Assembly: GCA_037783545.1 (NCBI GenBank) | Contig: JBBELK010000482.1 | Span: forward strand, 992,001-1,056,000 | DNA length: 64,000 bases | Source: Henricia sp. BOLD:AAB3569 | Taxonomy: Eukaryota; Echinodermata; Asteroidea; Spinulosida; Echinasteridae | Direction: 5' to 3' | Shown here: piece by piece, positions 1-12,421 of the stretch | Position numbering within the stretch: the first letter of the stretch is position 1 | How the letters are laid out: each line of letters begins with the position of its first letter | Notes under the pieces: generated by a model | Told to the model about the DNA's origin: nothing | What the model saw: only the letters and a program-made list of their open reading frames with translations | Database searches by the model: none | Program-made: the position numbers and the translations under genes

Positions 1-250
1 TTATTTCTGTCAAAAATGGTATTTTGTGTGAGAAATTAACAACTGAAGGTGGTTTTCTAAAAAAGACTTGTTTACCATTCAACTCAACACAACAGCCATG
101 AATGGATTTTGCAAGTTTTCTGAAGTATTACTGCCTCCCTGAGATTTCTACACGGCAGTTTTACTTTTATCAACATTGGCTTTTAATCACGAGTGGAAAT
201 AATGCCCTTTGTAACAGTTTACCAATCATGTACTCTACCTTTAAGCACAA
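1..250 (-). repeat. Dispersed repeat copy, family also at 23.3 and 37.7 kb
   Basis: Read on the minus strand, this stretch shows the same order of short blocks as 23318-23560 and 37680-37880: 'acatgattggtaaa', a 'gccc(a)tgtt' block, a 'cagtaatact' block and an 'ttcaatggtaaa' block. No coding potential is seen. It is probably a degenerate non-autonomous element. The left end may lie outside the window. Confidence 0.55.
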
Positions 251-263
251 TTTCACTTTTTTG

Positions 264-306
264 TGGGGGTGGGGGTGGGGGGGGGGGGGGGGGGGAGTGG
301 AGGGGA
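264..306 (+). repeat. Poly-G tract
   Basis: Runs of five Gs are followed by an uninterrupted G run of about 20. The run could form a G-quadruplex and is prone to sequencing and assembly error. A similar tract lies at 30916-30941. Confidence 0.85.
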
Positions 307-337
307 ACTCAACAAGTTGATGGGTACTTTAGAGCTG

Positions 338-590
338 TGTTCACATTAAACTTTTTTTTCTGAAGGATTTACACACAATGTAGCCATGTACACATTGGTC
401 TTTTTTACCTAAAAGATTTAGCCGTGTTCACAATGGACTTTTTCCTGACAGATTTAACCATGTTCACATTGGATTTCATTCAAGACGGATTTAACCATGT
501 TCACATTGGATTTTTCTTCTGATGGATTAAACCATGTTCACATGGGGCTGTTTCCTTACAGATTTAGCATGCTCACATTGGATTATTCAA
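338..590 (+). repeat. Degenerate minisatellite, about 35-40 bp unit
   Basis: About seven imperfect copies of a unit built on 'gatttaaccatgttcacatt' plus a T-rich spacer lie head to tail. The frames open across it are by-products of the repeat. Confidence 0.75.
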
Positions 591-1368
591 ATACAACACC
601 TTCACTACCCTCACATGCAGGTACCTATTTACTCTGTGATGCAAAAAGAGTAGCACACACACACCATAAATGCAGCCCTGCAAGCTGCAAAATTAGTCAT
701 GGTCTTGAGCTTGATAATACCAAATCACTTGAATTTAAATTTTTTAAAAACCTTTAAATCAGTTCAAAAGAAACATTATTTGATAATCAAACAAAACAAA
801 CAAACAAAACATAGAAGTGAATCGAAATGACATGTGAAACCACGACAAATAAAAGACAGTCTGCATCCATTTAAAACCACTAGACGGGAACCGGTTCATG
901 CGCTGTGTTTTGTGTCATTAGACATTCACCCTCGGCAGTCAGAGACAAAGGCACTAAATCAAGTTTTACGCAGCCCGCAACATGTTCAACGTTTTCAATC
1001 TGGCTAGTATTATCATTATCAACATGCCACATGTGTGTGTTTAAGTCAGATATGGTTATACCACACAAATTAGAATTGTACCAGGGGAAATTCATGTTTC
1101 TATAATGCAGTCTCTGATCCAAAAAAAATTTGGGAGGATTTGTGATTTAAAATATTTTTCATTAAATATTTATACAAAATATTAAAAAATTTCCTTGATT
1201 TGGCTGTTTTCTACACTTATTCAGTTGAAAAAACATCCTTGGAATTTCGCAGATTACCTTGCTATAACAGAAACCTTGTATTATCAGGAATGAAAACAAT
1301 GAAGAACAAAGGATTGGGAGCTAAACAAGTTTTTAAAAGTTGTTATAACCAGAATATTGTATTAATTA
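591..1368. other. No gene seen
   Basis: AT-rich sequence with a short CAAA-type run near 790-810. No splice-bounded open frame, RNA gene or clear repeat was recognised. Confidence 0.5.
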
Positions 1369-1511
1369 TATAATATTGGATGGCTTTGAGGGTGATATGA
1401 GAATATACCGCACGAGTCATGAAAATACGGAACGAGCCGAAGGCGAGTTCGATATTTTCATAACGAGTGCGGTATATTCTCATATCTCCCGAAAAGCCAT
1501 CCAATATTATT
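1369..1511. mobile_element. Foldback (hairpin) MITE
   Basis: A near-perfect palindrome of about 143 bp. The outer arms read 'ataatattggatggcttt' on the left and its complement on the right, followed inward by 'gatatgagaatataccgcac'. The tip is the small stem 'gaacgagccgaaggcgagttc'. This is a typical non-autonomous foldback element. Confidence 0.8.
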
Positions 1512-1513
1512 AT

Positions 1514-1828
1514 TGTTATATAAAATGAAGCTTCTGTCTTCTTTGTTTTGTGATTTCCACAAGATTTTTGACTGTTTTGTGTTGAAAACTTCATTTCTTT
1601 TCACGGTTTACAAATGCATGTGCTTTTGTTACTGTTGTACAGTATTTTTTTGTTACTGTACTCTTGCGTGCGTTGCACACGCACGCAATCCATTCCCTCG
1701 ATCCACGACGCGCACGTACGCGTGTGTTCGTGGTGCGCCCAACGTCCACGCACATCGAATCTGGGCTCTGTGCTGCACAGTAACAGAAATGCACGGTGTC
1801 CGCGAAAGCTTCATTTTATATAATAATA
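1514..1828. mobile_element. Second inverted-repeat element abutting the hairpin
   Basis: Terminal inverted repeats 'ttatataaaatgaagctt' (1517-1534) and its complement (1806-1823) enclose about 270 bp. The interior is rich in CpG and alternating purine-pyrimidine (cacgcacg, gcgcacgtacgcg). It directly abuts the 1369-1511 hairpin, so the two may be one compound element. Confidence 0.6.
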
Positions 1829-2762
1829 CCTATTATCGAGGTTTGACCGTACATTTGGAGAAATTATTGATTAATTACTGCTGTGAAGATTTTCTACAAA
1901 GGAAATTTTGAGTGAAAAATTGACCAAAATAATACCGTAGACATCTGTTGCAAGCATTCAATTGCAAATGCCAACTGACCGGAGTTTTTCTACTAACACT
2001 TCTGATGGCGACAACAGACCCAAGCCAGAGTCAATTAGGACACGTGGCTAACGGTTTATATTTTCTTCACAGATCTCCGGTATTGGTGGCTTGGTGCGTA
2101 TACATGTAGGGCCCCTATAACCAAGACCTATTTCTTGCTCGCGATCGGGTGGCCTAACCTGCCATGAATCATTTACTCTCATCCTGAGGTCTGGCCAAAG
2201 CTGACAGACCATTTCCCAAACAGACAAACAAGCGGCTTGCTGATAAAATGAATACAGGGTTCAATAAGTCACACAGGCATATGGCCTACTAATATTTTTG
2301 GTAGGCGGGGATATGATAAGACACAGAATATGACACAAATATCAAATGAATACTTTTCTTTTCTTTTTATAGGAACAAAGAGATAGTATTTCTTCCATTT
2401 CATTTTCGGTTAGTGCCGTGTTTTTGTTCAGACTTGGTGACCGATTTTTAGATATTTTCTTTGTATAGATTTTAACTTTTAACCATTTTGACGCCGGAGA
2501 ATGCCGGTGTAAACACATCAGAGTTTTGCAAAGTATGATCTTTTGGTGAGAAGATTTATAGGCCCTACAATGAATGTAGAAATGACTCTCAAGAGTCAGT
2601 ATTTGTGGTGCTCGACCTGGTCTTAACTTTTGTCTATCACATAATTTGCCTTTTTAGAAAAATTGGCAATTGGCTTGACTTTTAAATCTTTTGGCTTTAG
2701 TTTCTAAAGACCAACCGGTACAGTTTTTCTAATTTTGATAAATAGGAAAAGGCTTTTTCAGA
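1829..2762. other. No gene seen
   Basis: Downstream of the nuclear receptor exon on its strand, so probably intron. No second receptor exon with a recognisable DBD extension or ligand-binding domain was found here. Confidence 0.5.
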
Positions 2763-2911
2763 CTATAGACCATATCGAATAGCCGCCATTTCGTGGGGCA
2801 CCTTTTGTTACTTAAACAATGGAAGCACAATTTTAATATGTGCAACCATGCATGTCCTCAAGGAACAAAGAAACTGCCCCACGAAATGCAGCTATTCGAT
2901 ACGGTCTATAG
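2763..2911. mobile_element. MITE, 'ctatagacc' family, copy 1
   Basis: Terminal inverted repeats of about 38 bp begin 'ctatagaccatatcgaatag' and end with the complement, enclosing a short core. A second copy lies at 21558-21676 and fragments lie at 57252-57345 and 58031-58053/58407. Confidence 0.8.
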
Positions 2912-2968
2912 TGCTCAGGAAAAAAATAGATTAAATACAAAGAAATAAAACAGTGACATTTGACCTAC

Positions 2969-3926
2969 CTTCAAGCATCATGCCCATCCGCAAACATTTC
3001 TGGAATCGACAATACTGGCAACGATTTCGCTGCGCTTTGGTCACTTCACAGTTTCCGCTCCCGACGCAGGTGTACACCCGCTTATTCTGCACAGTTCTCT
3101 TGAAGAACCCCTTGCATCCTTCGCACGTAATGATACCGTAGTGCAGCCCGGTCGCTTTGTCGCAACAGATGCTGCAAAGCATCAGCGAATCGTCCTCATC
3201 CGAGTTACTCTCCTCGCTGTGCCCCTGACTGTCCATTCCCGAGACCACGCTCTCCGACTGCGATCGCATCTTAAGTTCGCTCTCTCGCAAGAACTGGTGG
3301 GTCTGGAATGGCAGTTGCGGAGGGGGCGGGAACGGGAACCGCGAGGATGCAGTGGAGAACGGGATGCCAGCCGTGAAGGGTGGAAAGAGGAAATTGCCGT
3401 TGGATAGAGACGGTGGGAGGAACGCGCCCGGTGTGGGAAGACTGGGTGTCGGCGAGGGCTGGCAGGTGGGGGACGACAGGACGGAGAAAGGACTGATGGC
3501 GCACATGGGGGAGTCGATGCCTCCTAGGGACGGCCGCCGACTGCTCTTCAGCAACAACACATTCTCCGACGTTACAGCCACCGATGACTGACATGGACTC
3601 GACGGTATAAGACCCGGTACCATCAATAAAGGCGGTGGAGGCAACGGGGGGCGATAGATCCCGTCCATTGGCGATTCCTCGCTTAAAAAGACATCGTCCC
3701 CGCCCGGACTTCTGGACAGCGGAGAAATGGACATGCGATCGTCGCTACCCTTGTAGAAGCCTCTCCAACGCTTAGTTGGTGGCAATTTCTTGAATACGGG
3801 CTCGTTGTTGTTATTGTTATTACAGATGAGATCCATTTTGGGGGATTTTGAAGTGAAACAGACCCCGTTCGGAAACTCGATGTCCATAGAGCTATGCATA
3901 TTTATCATACTGTGTGTGTATTGAGG
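2969..3926 (-). CDS. NR6A/HR4 (GCNF-type) nuclear receptor, exon with A/B region and DNA-binding domain
   Basis: Partial gene: one 958-bp exon of an orphan nuclear receptor, a zinc-finger transcription factor. The acceptor is 'caacag' just above 3926. The donor is GTAGGT at 2968-2963, in phase 1 directly after '[10 protein letters not shown]'. The frame is open from the acceptor; the first in-exon ATG is at 3908 (numbering below), so upstream coding sequence is possible. Residues 1-240 form a disordered region rich in Ser and Pro, with a six-Asn run, a PLPPPPL stretch and an acidic segment [10 protein letters not shown]. The DBD starts at C245. Finger 1 uses C245, C248, C262, C265 with P-box CEGCKG; finger 2 uses C281, C287, C297, C300. 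'[20 protein letters not shown]' and '[12 protein letters not shown]' match the insect HR4/vertebrate GCNF (NR6A) type better than NR5 or NR2. The ligand-binding domain must lie left of this exon and was not found. Confidence 0.9.
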
Positions 3927-4337
3927 CTGTTGAAAAAAATAAAACGAGAAAAAAAAATTAAGCATTTACACCAACAAGTCCAAAATCTGCAAAGAAACAA
4001 GACATAAATCTGAAAAAGAAATATTCTGTGCTTAAAAATGTACAATAATCTCAAATTGGGTTCAGAAATTTTGGCAAACCAGGATTCGAATGCAAAAGCA
4101 CATTGAACATTAACACAAACAACTGATAAAAAAAAATTTGTTGAAAAACAAATCCCTAGATCAATAATACGCTGTCCAACAACTGATAGTAACACAGGAC
4201 ATTCGAAAGCATGAACTTTTATACTAGGAATTGCAGGAAATAAGGATCGGATTTCAACATTCCGACAGAAACCTTTATCCTTTATAATAAATTGCAAAAC
4301 AACATTTTTGAAACGCCCTAATGTTGCACTAAATACT
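3927..4337. other. Intron or upstream sequence of the receptor gene
   Basis: The sequence immediately upstream of the receptor exon acceptor is A-rich on the plus strand, giving a T-rich pyrimidine tract on the gene strand. A frame open on the minus strand across 3905-4297 has no coding character. Confidence 0.5.
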
Positions 4338-4913
4338 TAAAGGGCCCCTGAAATGCTCAATAACTTTATGCACAGTTTTTGCTGCATATGAAGGATTACT
4401 TGTGTAGAAAGACAATATACTATTCATTTTGATGCCCCATGAATAAAAAGTGGCATTTTTCAACTTTGAACATTTCTTCACATAAACTCACAGAAATGTC
4501 ACGGCATGTCACTTTAGGAACACACAGCAGAAAAGCAAAGAAAAAACATAAGACTTCAAACTAGAATTGTGGAAAAATGCTGCTGTTTCCAGCCTTAAAT
4601 TGTTCATGGTTTGCAACAGGCAACATGTAAAACAAACCTAAACCGTCATGGGTTACAAAAGTTTCAGTAAGTTAGAGAACATTTTTGTGGAAACTTTTGT
4701 GCACAGTTGAATGAGATTTTCCTGTGTTTTCCTAATGTGACATCACCACTTTGCTCATGCATGTGTAAATTTTCATTAGCATAAAAACTAAAAACCTTGA
4801 TTTGAACCCCCGAACAATTTCCAAGTAGGGTTTTTATGATTGTAAATTAATGGACTAGTTCCAAATCACAGATTTCATTGATAAAAACACAATTTCAGGC
4901 CCTTTAAATACAT
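4338..4913. mobile_element. MITE-like element, TIR 'ttaaagggcc'
   Basis: The left end 'ttaaagggcccctgaaat' and right end 'atttcaggccctttaaat' are inverted repeats bounding about 576 bp with no open frame of note. Likely non-autonomous element within the receptor gene. Confidence 0.6.
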
Positions 4914-5350
4914 TTTAGAATGAACAAAAACCATGGTTGATCGGTGTTTCTCTACTCATAAATTGCCTGTTATAAAATGTAAAGCTAAAAATTTAAACAT
5001 TTTGTTTAATTTGTGCAAATGAATGTCACAAAGTTGAAAAGCAATAAATATTTCGTATTAAATAACATAAATAGGACTTTTGATGTATTGTTGTATAAAT
5101 AATATTGTTGATGTTTTGTTTTTGAACAGAAGGGTCAATGCCCATATTCAATTTGGTAAAATGCCAAATTTACATGGATTAAACCCTTTTCTGTATTCAC
5201 CAAAGAGTCATGAAAAAAGCTGACAAAAACGTTTGTGGAAATGTGACAAAAATTGATGCCTTGAATTTTTTAGCATTAATAAAATATATTTTATTGGGCA
5301 GGTTATGGCCAAGACAAACAAACTGCGGCTTACTTCCACATTGAATTCAA

Positions 5351-5962
5351 TAATATAGGTTTTCTCACTCGAATTCATCAGAAATGCATTCGATTTCGTT
5401 TGAGGAAGTACGTATTCAAGTGATTTTGATCAGGACGATTTTGATCTGATCTGATTCTTATTCATTTGCACGTTATTCAGTTTCGTTTAAAGACATTCAC
5501 ATTTGTTCGCTAAGACATCCAGATTAGAATTTGCGTCATTCAATTCCAAAAAAAAACATTGAATCTTCATTCAATTTAGCACAAGCTCGGGGCTTGGGCG
5601 AATTTGAATGATTTTCGCTGGTACTGGTATTTTAAAATTGAATGCGCGTATTTTTATGTTTGAGTGCAGAATTTTCCCGATTGCACGCTCAAAAAACCAA
5701 GTTGAATGGTCTCTTTAAATAAAAGTAGTTGTTGCTACGAAAGTTCATGCACTATTTATTATTTTGTTAGCTTTTTAGTGCTACTATATTACTTTTTGCA
5801 TTATTTCGAAGCTATTAACACGGCTGATCTACCATTTTGTACTCATTAAATAATTTAAGGATGATCCCAAACTGCATTCAAATTCGCTCTAAAACGAATG
5901 CATCTGAAATGAACTTGGGAGGTAATTTGTTAAAACTGAACGAGAAAACCTATATTATGAAT
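5351..5962. mobile_element. MITE-like element, TIR 'aatataggttttctc'
   Basis: 'aatataggttttctc' near 5352 and its complement near 5946-5960 bound about 610 bp. The interior carries several 'cattcaatt/aatgcattcg' motifs in both orientations. No transposase frame is visible. Confidence 0.6.
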
Positions 5963-7200
5963 TTATTAATGTTAGCCAAAAAGAAATTTAATCCAAACAA
6001 GAAAAAGTGAAATGTTCTGATAAAAATGTTTTACATATTATAGGCCTATGTCACTGTTACATATCACTTTTGAACAACATTGCAACAATATTCAATACTT
6101 TTTTATACCTCTCTGTCTAGTTTATTATAATAGCAAAAATTGATTAAACAAATGCAGACTGCTTTAGTTAAGCATGAACTAACAGTAGTGTGTGGTTTCT
6201 TGCCAACAAAAATGTCAATGTACTTTTGACAAAGGGGAATACTTTGCGTAATAATTGAATATTTATAAGGATTGGGTTTTGGCAAATACTGCACTTGTAT
6301 AATTTCCTGTTTGTGGCACTGTCTCTGACAGTTTAAATTTAACCTTCTCATTGTCTATTAGTTAAATCTAAAAAGAAAGAAATGACAAAAAATAAATAAA
6401 TTAATTAATTTAAAAAAACAAAAATATTAAAAGGTGACGTAAATTTGCCAGTTAAATTAGTTGATAGAAAATATTTATTTTTTGCTTGATAATTTTATCA
6501 AAAAAATCAACATGCTAATGTGTTCCCAAAACAAAATCAGTGTTGGAATTTCACGAAGGCCACGGAGGCCATTGCCTCCGTTGCCCCTGTCCTGGCCTTG
6601 GTGCCCTTTTTAAATCCTCTCATAGACCTTTTGATTTTCCAACGGAAGTGCCCTTTTTAAACACAAAAATGGCAGTGATGAAATTTCGTGATGAAATTAC
6701 TACACTGCAAAATGATACAAAATTATTCCATTGGAAAAGTACTGATGATTTTCTTTTTCATGATTGGTTTTATGATAAATAATGTGACAGATATTTTGCC
6801 CTGCACACATTATTTACACACTGTCTGCGCCTGTACTTTGTATGCAACACAAATTACATTATTTATGCACTAAACTTGATGAGACTTGTTCCGCGATTGT
6901 ATTTTTAAAAGCAAAATATTCAGAAATTATTTTATTTCCCTTGGAAAAAAATATGGGCACAATAGTTATAAAAGTTATATTTATAAGCAACAAGAATTAA
7001 AGCTTTCAAAAATAATTCGGGGAAATGATATACACTGGCATTAGAATTAGTCGGCAAAATAAATGAAAAATATTGCACTACTTTGGGCAAAATGTTATTT
7101 TTATGTAGGTCTATTAGATTTCAATCGATAATTTTCTAATATCGACCATATGGGGTGTCGCAAATCTTAGTGCATCAATTGACCGAATTAAAATTCAAAG
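5963..7200. other. AT-rich, no gene seen
   Basis: Long AT-rich stretch. The frames at 6103-6351 and 6540-6782 lack splice context and resemble no family. One short GC-rich patch, 'cacggaggccattgcctccg', lies at 6562. Confidence 0.5.
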
Positions 7201-9566
7201 ACAAAGCGGCGCGCGGGTTTTGATAACATCACGAAGACGGAAAGTGTACGTTGGCGCTTGGAAAAAGGATTCAAACCGAAATAACTGGCGCGAAAATTGT
7301 TAATTTCATGCACAATTTGTGGTATAAAAAGACCTTTTCAAAATTAGAAGGTTTGGGGACTTGCTCACCCGTCTCCGACTCCGAGCGTAAAACATCCGTG
7401 ATTGTCACCGCGGTTCCGCATCAGAGTTGACCGGCTGTTGCAGCTCGACGGCCCGTCCAAATTTATTTTATCTTCGGTAAAGTAAAGATGCCGAGTCGGA
7501 ACAAAATACGGACAAAAATCGTTGATTTTACTCGAGATTTAGAGCGATTTTCTGTCCGATGGTGAGCCTCCTAGCCCTACAGCATGCATACTGTCGTAAG
7601 AAATTACCGCAGTTGGTTTTCAGTCAAGCCGGTCGCCGCGCACTCTGCGAGTGTGAGGCGAGGGCAGAGCTAGCGATCATCGACCCCGAGCCCCGGCGTG
7701 CAAGCTCCGTGGCCTACATTCATAATATTATCATCGCGGTAGGCTAACCCCTCTCTTATACCATCAAAACAAAAAGGGCGAAAACATGAACTCCAAAAAC
7801 TCAAATCCCGTATACAATATAAAGAAGACTTGTTCTTACCTTTAGGAGGATTTAAACATCCGATCTAAGCGAAGGAACCCAAAAATCGGAGATTTTTCAC
7901 CGGGCAGTTGTGATGAAAAAGTGTCGCATCTGTATGATAAAACTCTCCGGATTGTAGACGTGCGCACATGCGTTGGCGGACAGACAGCGCGCGTGTGTGG
8001 CTGACTCGAACTGATCACAGGGTTCAAAACGGACTGAAACTAGGCTATAAATACAGCGTGATTAGTAATGCTCGGCTGCAGGCCACAAAGTACAAGTACA
8101 GCATCACAACTCTTTTTACTTATTCATGAAGCTCTCTCCAGCTAGCTATCAGGTTGAATGACCAACACTTTCAATGTCAGCAACGATCGCGGTGTAGTAG
8201 CTCCTGGAGCAACACAATGGAGCAGTCACGGCCTCTTTTTCTCCACAAAGGACAATCCCTTTTTTGGCGATCTATTTAATCGTCGAGTATGGTTTTCTTT
8301 GTGCCAGAAATTGCATCAGAAGTCGAGGAAAAATGAGCCGACTACGACATGACGTCGTGGGCGTTCAATGTTTAACTCGGTGTTTATTTATGTATTACAA
8401 ACTAAATATTCACAAAACGGATTCACGTGACTTCGGGAAATAAATTATTACTAAAATTTTCCATCTTTTCAAATGCCTAAAATTTACTCATACCCGGGTC
8501 TAACCCGAACACTTACCCAAATTGACCAAAACCAGATTTGCTTTTTTAAATAGCAAAATGTTTTCATCTCATTCAAATAATCTCCTCGCGCCCTTGTCCG
8601 AAAAACCGAATCTACACAATATTCTTGCTTTCCTTTGCCAACAAACCAAATGCAACAACACGTCACACAATCAAACGAATTCATAATGCGCCCGGCCATC
8701 AATCAACACGTTTATAGGGTCACAAAAGCGAGCGACACGCCCGCTAGGTTAATGTTTTATTTTTCGGGTAACTGTTATTTTCTGTCCCTTTTATGTTTTG
8801 TCGAAAAGGGCAGTTGCACTTTTGGCTGTCGTGTTTGCAGAAATGAAAAATTTCGTGTTTTGTTTTGTTTTGTTTGGCCTTCAATCATATTACAAAAATA
8901 ACATTTGGGAATTATGCAAGTGTAACGGGAATCGAATTTTGAATGCTTTTATTTCTAACTGTTGCAAAAATAATTTGTCATGATCAATCCCTTATCCCAG
9001 AAGGTTTTTAGTCCGATTAAGAGTAACATTGGAGATTTTTGGGAAGCGGAAAATGATATTTTCGCATTTTCAGCTGACAATGAGCCTAATTAATTCTGTC
9101 ATGTTTTAAATTTCATATATAGTAAGCAATTGTTTTTAGTATTTTAACGATGGCAGATGCCGAAATTTTAAAGGCCAATTGTACCGTCCGTAGTCGAGTT
9201 CTTATGGGGCGACGTGTGCCCCAAAATAATCACCGATTTATAATCTAAATTTCGCATCAATCCACATGTTTATTGCATGCTGAAATGTAGATCTGTAAAT
9301 TAACATGCAATCGTTTTCGCCACTGTTTCCGCCGCGCGGATAGGCAAAGCCGCCCAGCATTTATTCCTAGTAAAACATTAATACGCGGAATTGAAATAAG
9401 CACCTGTTCGGACTGTTAATGAGTGACCGTGGTTAATTTTTGTTTTTTCGGGTCCAATAGAATAAGAATTTGTAAAATGTAGTAATTAGAATGGGGAGTT
9501 AATTTCATTCAATTGAAAACCGGAATCTCAGATCATCTGTGCAAAACATAGTGTAATAATAAATAC

Positions 9567-9669
9567 AAGACACAGGCTCGTCAGCAATGCGCGCGTGCCT
9601 TTGCTGTGGAGTTGCGTAATTCGTGGCACGAATTTGGCGCGCGCACATTGCTGACGACTTGCCTTTAAC
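9567..9669. mobile_element. Foldback MITE, 'caggctcgtcagcaatg' family
   Basis: 'caggctcgtcagcaatgcgc' on the left and 'gcgcacattgctgacga' on the right form arms of about 30 bp. Relatives lie at 48237-48373 and 49280-49356, with a fragment near 60105-60165. Confidence 0.75.
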
Positions 9670-10004
9670 TTGTTTAAGGATTTATGTTCATGCTTGGGAA
9701 AGCAAGATTTGTTTTCTTTGCTGTTCGTTTCCCTGAGTGAGACCCAATAATATATGAAAATTTATATAGATAATTATCATAATTATCACAACGCTGAATG
9801 CCGCAATGGGGCGACATTTCGGGAAGACTCTCACCGGAGACCACCGAAATTTGGGCAAGAGTCACTCAAAATGACACCTTATTTTTTTACCCAAAGCTCC
9901 CGGAGATTGTCACAGACCGAAGAGAAACAACTCCAGTCCCCATAAAAATGGTTCTCGACCTAAAAAAAAGAAGTTTTTGGACCTAAAAAAATTAATTTTA
10001 AACT

Positions 10005-10095
10005 CAAAAATATTAGGGCGACACCAAAATGTCGCCCTATTGAGCACGTCGCCCTAATATACCTTTTTTACACACGATTTGTCGCCCTATTCTAG
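10005..10095. repeat. Short repeats of 'tgtcgccctat'
   Basis: 'tagggcgaca' and its complement 'tgtcgcccta' form a hairpin at 10013-10040, followed by two more 'gtcgccctat' copies. Probably a MITE end; its other end could be near the 'ggggcgacatttc' at 9806. Confidence 0.45.
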
Positions 10096-12325
10096 CATTG
10101 ATAGTAATTATCTTTATAAAATCGAATGTGACAATAACAAATAAACCAGGCCTTGGTTGTCAGTTTCCCCGGGAAGAAATGTAAAGTAACGTCTGTTTTC
10201 ACATGACTGTTTTTCTCTGAAGCATTGACCAGTCTAGCTGATCATTCTGGCCGGACGGTGGCGCTCTTACGTAATAACCGAGCTAGTGACCAAGCTAGCT
10301 GCACTCTGCCGGTTCGGCGGACGCTATGCGTTATTTTTCGACAGCCATATAACCGCGACTTTATCCGAATATTATTGATCTAGGCTAAATAGAAACCGGT
10401 TGCGCGTTCTGGTAACATATCTGGTGGAAAGAAAGTTTGATAGTTTTTCGAATAGATACTGCCAAGACATGTTAATTTGCAAAGTAGAGATTACCTCCGA
10501 GCAAAGTTAGTGAACAATTTGCGATTACAAGTGTTGTCATGAGCACCAAAAACATACGCCGTGACGTTTCAACATCGTTTTTCTACAAAAATCGTTGCAT
10601 TTGTCAACACACATGACGTTCAACGTAAACATTTCACCAGGAAACCCGCGTGAATTGTACTTTTTTTCTGGACAAAACAATTGCAGGCCAGACACAAGGT
10701 AACAAAAATCACATTTCCGTTTCTTACATGCGCAGGGACGCTCCCTGCTGCACCGTTTCCTAGCAGCGACCAATCAGCTGCGTGCGCCGGCGGCCATATT
10801 GGATGGTCTCTTTCCCCAACAGAGCGAGTGTGAATACACGCCTGTCGTTGCTACTTGAAAGACGTCTTCATTTTCCGGCGCGGGCGCAGAGGTCCGGTCA
10901 CTGGCTGGGAGCATTTTAGCGTGGCTGAATTCAGCCCGGGCCAAGCTAGGTGACGGCTGTGACGAGCTTGCTCGACTAAGCCCGGGTCGGTGTTCGCGAG
11001 TTCTACTTTTCCCCGGCAAGCAACCAGGGACTTCCTTACTCACGCGCCGGGTTGTTCCCCGTACAGCGCCGCGGGGCACAGCTAACCCGCTTTCGAGCGA
11101 CGCGCTCCCGTCCCTTGCCTAGCCTTGCTCGATGGCTGGCCGGCAGACCTAACAGGCCGTCCCCACCCACCCCAACTCTCCCCCTTGTCTAATCCACTCA
11201 CCACCCTCACTGACAAGGACGATGATTGTCATGGCTTCGTAGGTCATCAATAATTGCCCCTCGCAAATGAACACGATGCAAGATAATTAAGAATATATGA
11301 CCTGATTGTTTCGTTTGCTATAGAGCAACATGTAAATGATCAACAGAAATGCTAAGCAGACTGTTATGATATTAATGAGTTGGTAGTTGGTAATAAAACA
11401 TGAAAACAGGAGATTTCTGGTTTTGTTGCTATTTTTTATTGGTGTAAATAATAGACGGGGTTGCGAATGATGAATTTTCTTCCGTTTCCCCCTCTTTCGA
11501 TTTTTTTTGTTTCTCTCTTTTCGGAATAAAGGTCAGTGCCGTCCACATCCCCAGAATCTATATCCTATACTTGGCAAACCATAGTAACAATGACGTCTGT
11601 AGCTCCTCCGCTCGGAGCCTGTCGAGTCAAAAGTGCAGGAAGTGCATTCAACTAGCGCCGTGCTGAGCCACATCGGGTCAGCGACCCAAGCGAACAAGCA
11701 AACCAACCCCAGCTTAGCCGGCCAGGCAAGCCGACTGTGGTTCAGCGCTGCTCCCTTGCCAAGTCCGCTGAAAACCCTCATCGATTTTCATCCACCTCGA
11801 AATCAAGTCTTTGCGCTACATCGCTTCCGGATGAGAGCCCACCCTGTACCCTTTTTTGCATCTCGGGACGACACGGCCGCAATAACATTGGCCAGGTTTC
11901 TACGGGAGGGACGGGATTAATCGAATTTTCAGAGGGCGAAAAGCATTTTCCTTCTCTCCGAGTTTTTCCCTCGAGCCCGTGAGCCAGCTCGCTGGCTGGA
12001 AAGGCTGACTGAACTCTCCCCCTCCCAGCCTCATCAGCATAGAGCAGGCGATGAACCCGGCTAACACCGCTCTGCGCGGGCGCACAATTCTGGGTCAATT
12101 GATTCAAGCGAGGCACAGTTGCCTGCCCTCGACCTTCGCACGACCGTGACTTTGAATGCCGCTCCTGCTGCCAGCCCTGCGTCGGCTGTTTACCGCTGTT
12201 CTATTTTTGTCGCCTGCGCCAGTAGAGTGTTGTGTGTGCGAGAGCGTGTGAGTCAGCCGGAGCTGGCAGCAAGGGAAGAGGGCACGGAGTTCAACGTTCC
12301 TCATTCGCCCCGTGAGCTAGCCTTT

Positions 12326-12421
12326 TGACAAGGCCTTATGGCTTTGGGGTTTGGGCGTCTTGAGCGGAGTATACGAAGGCTGTGCAAACGCTATGCCTTC
12401 TGTTTTGCCATAAGGCCTTTT
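12326..12421. mobile_element. Small hairpin element
   Basis: 'aaggccttatggctttgg' on the left and 'tttgccataaggcctt' on the right enclose about 60 bp. The end sequence and size suggest a short MITE. Confidence 0.55.

Noticed and set aside
266-300. Poly-G as a biological G-quadruplex control element
   Set aside because: No gene or promoter is adjacent, and such homopolymers are often sequencing errors.
3141-3594. Frames on both strands over the nuclear receptor exon
   Set aside because: They are shadows of the receptor exon in other frames; only the frame with the two Cys4 fingers makes sense.
10774-12328. Several 60-112 codon frames in GC-rich DNA
   Set aside because: High GC lengthens random frames. 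None has a matching splice partner or motif.
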